Assembly: GCA_035646975.1 (NCBI GenBank)
Contig: DASROJ010000031.1
Location: 1-6,495 of the forward strand
Direction of reading: 5' to 3'
From: DASROJ01 sp035646975
GTDB taxonomy: Bacteria > Acidobacteriota > Polarisedimenticolia > JACPZX01 > DASXTC01
Length of the DNA: 6,495 bases
The position numbers and the translations under genes were made by a program. Shown here piece after piece: positions 5,494 through 6,495 of the stretch (positions within the stretch are counted from its first letter, which is position 1; every line of letters starts with the position of its first letter). Below the pieces are notes generated by a model. The model had not been told where the DNA came from, searched no databases, and saw nothing but the letters and a program-made list of their open reading frames with translations.

Positions 5494-6321
5494 TCAGCTT
5501 GCGGCGGCTTCCTGCGCGGGCAAGGGGGCGTCCATTCTCATCCGCCGGGCGTTGGCGAGCGCCACGCCGACGTGTGAAGCCAGCGCCTCGAGCAGGTTCA
5601 TCTCGCCTGCCTGATATGGCCTGGCTTCCCGCGGACCCGCATCGATCACGCCGAGCAGTCCGTCGGTGCCCATCACCGGCACGCAGAGCCGCGCCGGATG
5701 GAAATAGCTTCGAGCGGTGTTTGCCACGTGCTGGGCGATGGCCGAAGGGGCGTCGGGCAGGTTGCCGGCCCGGTCCACCGCCGCGACCATTTCGAGGGTG
5801 TTCGACGCGTTGCGCAGGGTAACGGCGGCCCATGTGGATCCAGTCAGCCCCATGATGGCGGCCGCGGCCCGGGCGCAGACTTCCCTGGTCTCGGGTGAAG
5901 CATGCAGCTCGCGCAGCGCTTCGAGCAGCTGCCTGATGCGGGCTTCCTCGTGATCGGACGCCCTGGTTCCTTCGATGAGGAACTGAATCCTCAGGCTGCT
6001 GGAGCCGAGCCTGATTTCATCGGCGTGCTTGAGCACCGTGCTGCGGATCGGCCGCCCGTTGACCCTCGTGCCGCAGGAGCCGGCTTGATCCTTCAGGATG
6101 TAGGATTCGCCGTCGCGGATGATCAGCGCGTGGCACGCCGCGATGTCGCCAGGATGTTCGTCACGCTCACCACGCTCAGCTTGTCCGTCAGTCAGGACCA
6201 GTCCGGCGGAGATCTCGCGTCCGAGAGGAAAGACATCCTTGTCGATCAGGATCGTCTTTTCGAACCCGCGCTCGTCGGTGACTTTGAGCCGGGTGAGCGT
6301 CTTCGTCGCGGCTGATTTCAT
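5494..6321 (-). CDS. FHA-GAF sensory protein with degenerate FHA site
   Basis: 275 aa from the ATG at 6321. A GTG at 6348 would add nine residues, but it lies inside the promoter spacer and has no SD. FHA domain at about 10-116: PLGREI (Gly34, Arg35), DIAACHALI (Asp59, His64), YILKD, GSCGTRVNG, DEIRLGSS. The Ser-Arg pair that normally precedes the His and contacts phosphothreonine is Ala61-Ala62 here, and the Asn of SxNGT is Cys83, so phosphopeptide binding is doubtful. A 16-residue charged loop (45-60) is inserted before the motif. A helical linker (122-150) leads to a GAF domain at about 145-260 ending in ANARRMRMD. FHA-GAF is the usual front half of some sigma-54 activators, but no AAA+ or DNA-binding part is present. 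It is likely a cytoplasmic sensor or adaptor, first gene of an operon with the secreted metalloprotease-like gene. Ligand and partner are unknown. Confidence 0.85.
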   Translation of the reverse strand: MKSAATKTLTRLKVTDERGFEKTILIDKDVFPLGREISAGLVLTDGQAERGERDEHPGDIAACHALIIRDGESYILKDQAGSCGTRVNGRPIRSTVLKHADEIRLGSSSLRIQFLIEGTRASDHEEARIRQLLEALRELHASPETREVCARAAAAIMGLTGSTWAAVTLRNASNTLEMVAAVDRAGNLPDAPSAIAQHVANTARSYFHPARLCVPVMGTDGLLGVIDAGPREARPYQAGEMNLLEALASHVGVALANARRMRMDAPLPAQEAAAS

Positions 6322-6329
6322 CGATGGCG

Positions 6330-6358
6330 AATATAGGGCCGCGGCCACGCCCGGACAA
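6330..6358 (-). promoter_or_regulatory. Promoter of the FHA-GAF operon giving a leaderless mRNA
   Basis: TTGTCC (6358-6353, 4/6), 17-bp spacer, TATATT (6335-6330, 5/6). The -10 ends 8 nt before the ATG at 6321, so transcription should start at or within 1-2 nt of the A of the start codon. No SD precedes the ATG, which agrees with leaderless translation and decides against the upstream GTG. Confidence 0.5.
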
Positions 6359-6368
6359 CGCGCCGGTG

Positions 6369-6495
6369 TTACTTCTGTGAGAATAGATCCTCAAAAGCCC
6401 CCAGCAGGATTGCCGCGGTGTCGGGACCGATGGAGTTTTTCTCCCCGTACTGCGGCTCATCCCTCCCATAGGCGTAGGGCGGCTCGCTATCCCAC
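6369..6495 (-). CDS. C-terminal end of an unrecognised protein (5' end outside window)
   Basis: The last 41 codons of a minus-strand gene entering from the right edge, ending TAA at 6369. The peptide starts WDSEPPYAYGRDEPQYGE and ends AAILLGAFEDLFSQK. Third codon positions are mostly G/C (about three quarters), better than in the competing frame over the same bases, and the stop lies just before the FHA-GAF promoter. Too little is present to name a family. Confidence 0.5.
   Translation of the reverse strand, partial: WDSEPPYAYGRDEPQYGEKNSIGPDTAAILLGAFEDLFSQK

Noticed and set aside
5474..5833. N-terminal extension of the metalloprotease-like frame by 120 codons
   Set aside because: It overlaps the FHA-GAF gene in another frame, is Arg/Gly/Pro-rich, and would bury the signal peptide. 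The GTG at 5473 is the sensible start.

Overview
The window is GC-rich chromosomal DNA (around 60-65 % G+C by eye) with standard bacterial signals. Shine-Dalgarno (SD) sequences are good at several genes, -35/-10 promoters are recognisable, and there is one very clear sigma-54 promoter. Two proteins have classical signal peptides and one has an N-terminal membrane anchor. A FHA-GAF protein, a transglutaminase-like/TPR protein and sigma-54 use together suggest a diderm environmental lineage such as Acidobacteriota, Myxococcota or a related candidate phylum. The phylum cannot be fixed from the sequence. I see no phage, transposon, CRISPR, tRNA or rRNA.

Layout, left to right. (1) 1-1580, minus: 3'-truncated gene for a secreted protein with a transglutaminase-like Cys-His-Asp domain and a helical-repeat C-terminus. 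It has its own promoter. (2) 1752-2696, minus: membrane-anchored protein whose extracytoplasmic part carries five ~23-residue beta-strand repeats, resembling LiaF/toast-rack domains. (3) 2697-3016: divergent control region with a perfect 24-bp palindrome, a smaller dyad and a near-consensus sigma-54 promoter pointing right. (4) 3017-3700, plus: two paralogous small genes (67 and 64 aa) sharing the leader-like motif KLxxExLExRVAPM at identical residue positions. Each is followed by a hairpin built from the same GGGCCGGCCA/TGGCCGGCCC stem. (5) 3661-3842, minus: a complete promoter / folded body / terminator unit with no convincing ORF, predicted to make a ~140-nt small RNA that ends in the terminator shared with the second small gene. 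(6) 3920-6321, minus: a two-gene operon of a FHA-GAF protein with a degenerate FHA site, then a secreted HEXXH metalloprotease-like protein. Its promoter lies so close to the ATG that the mRNA should be leaderless. (7) 6369-6495, minus: the 3' end of an unrecognised gene.

How the parts may work together (inference): the small-protein pair is the unusual element. It is strongly and separately expressed (sigma-54 for the first copy, an extended -10 promoter for the second) and insulated by hairpins. It is flanked on both sides by minus-strand genes for exported proteins: a zinc protease-like protein and a transglutaminase-like Cys protein. This would fit a family of secreted or modified small peptides with a conserved N-terminal leader and variable, Gly/Asp-Pro-rich C-termini, but no maturation enzyme of a known RiPP class is inside the window. 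The candidate small RNA is the other element that standard annotation would miss.
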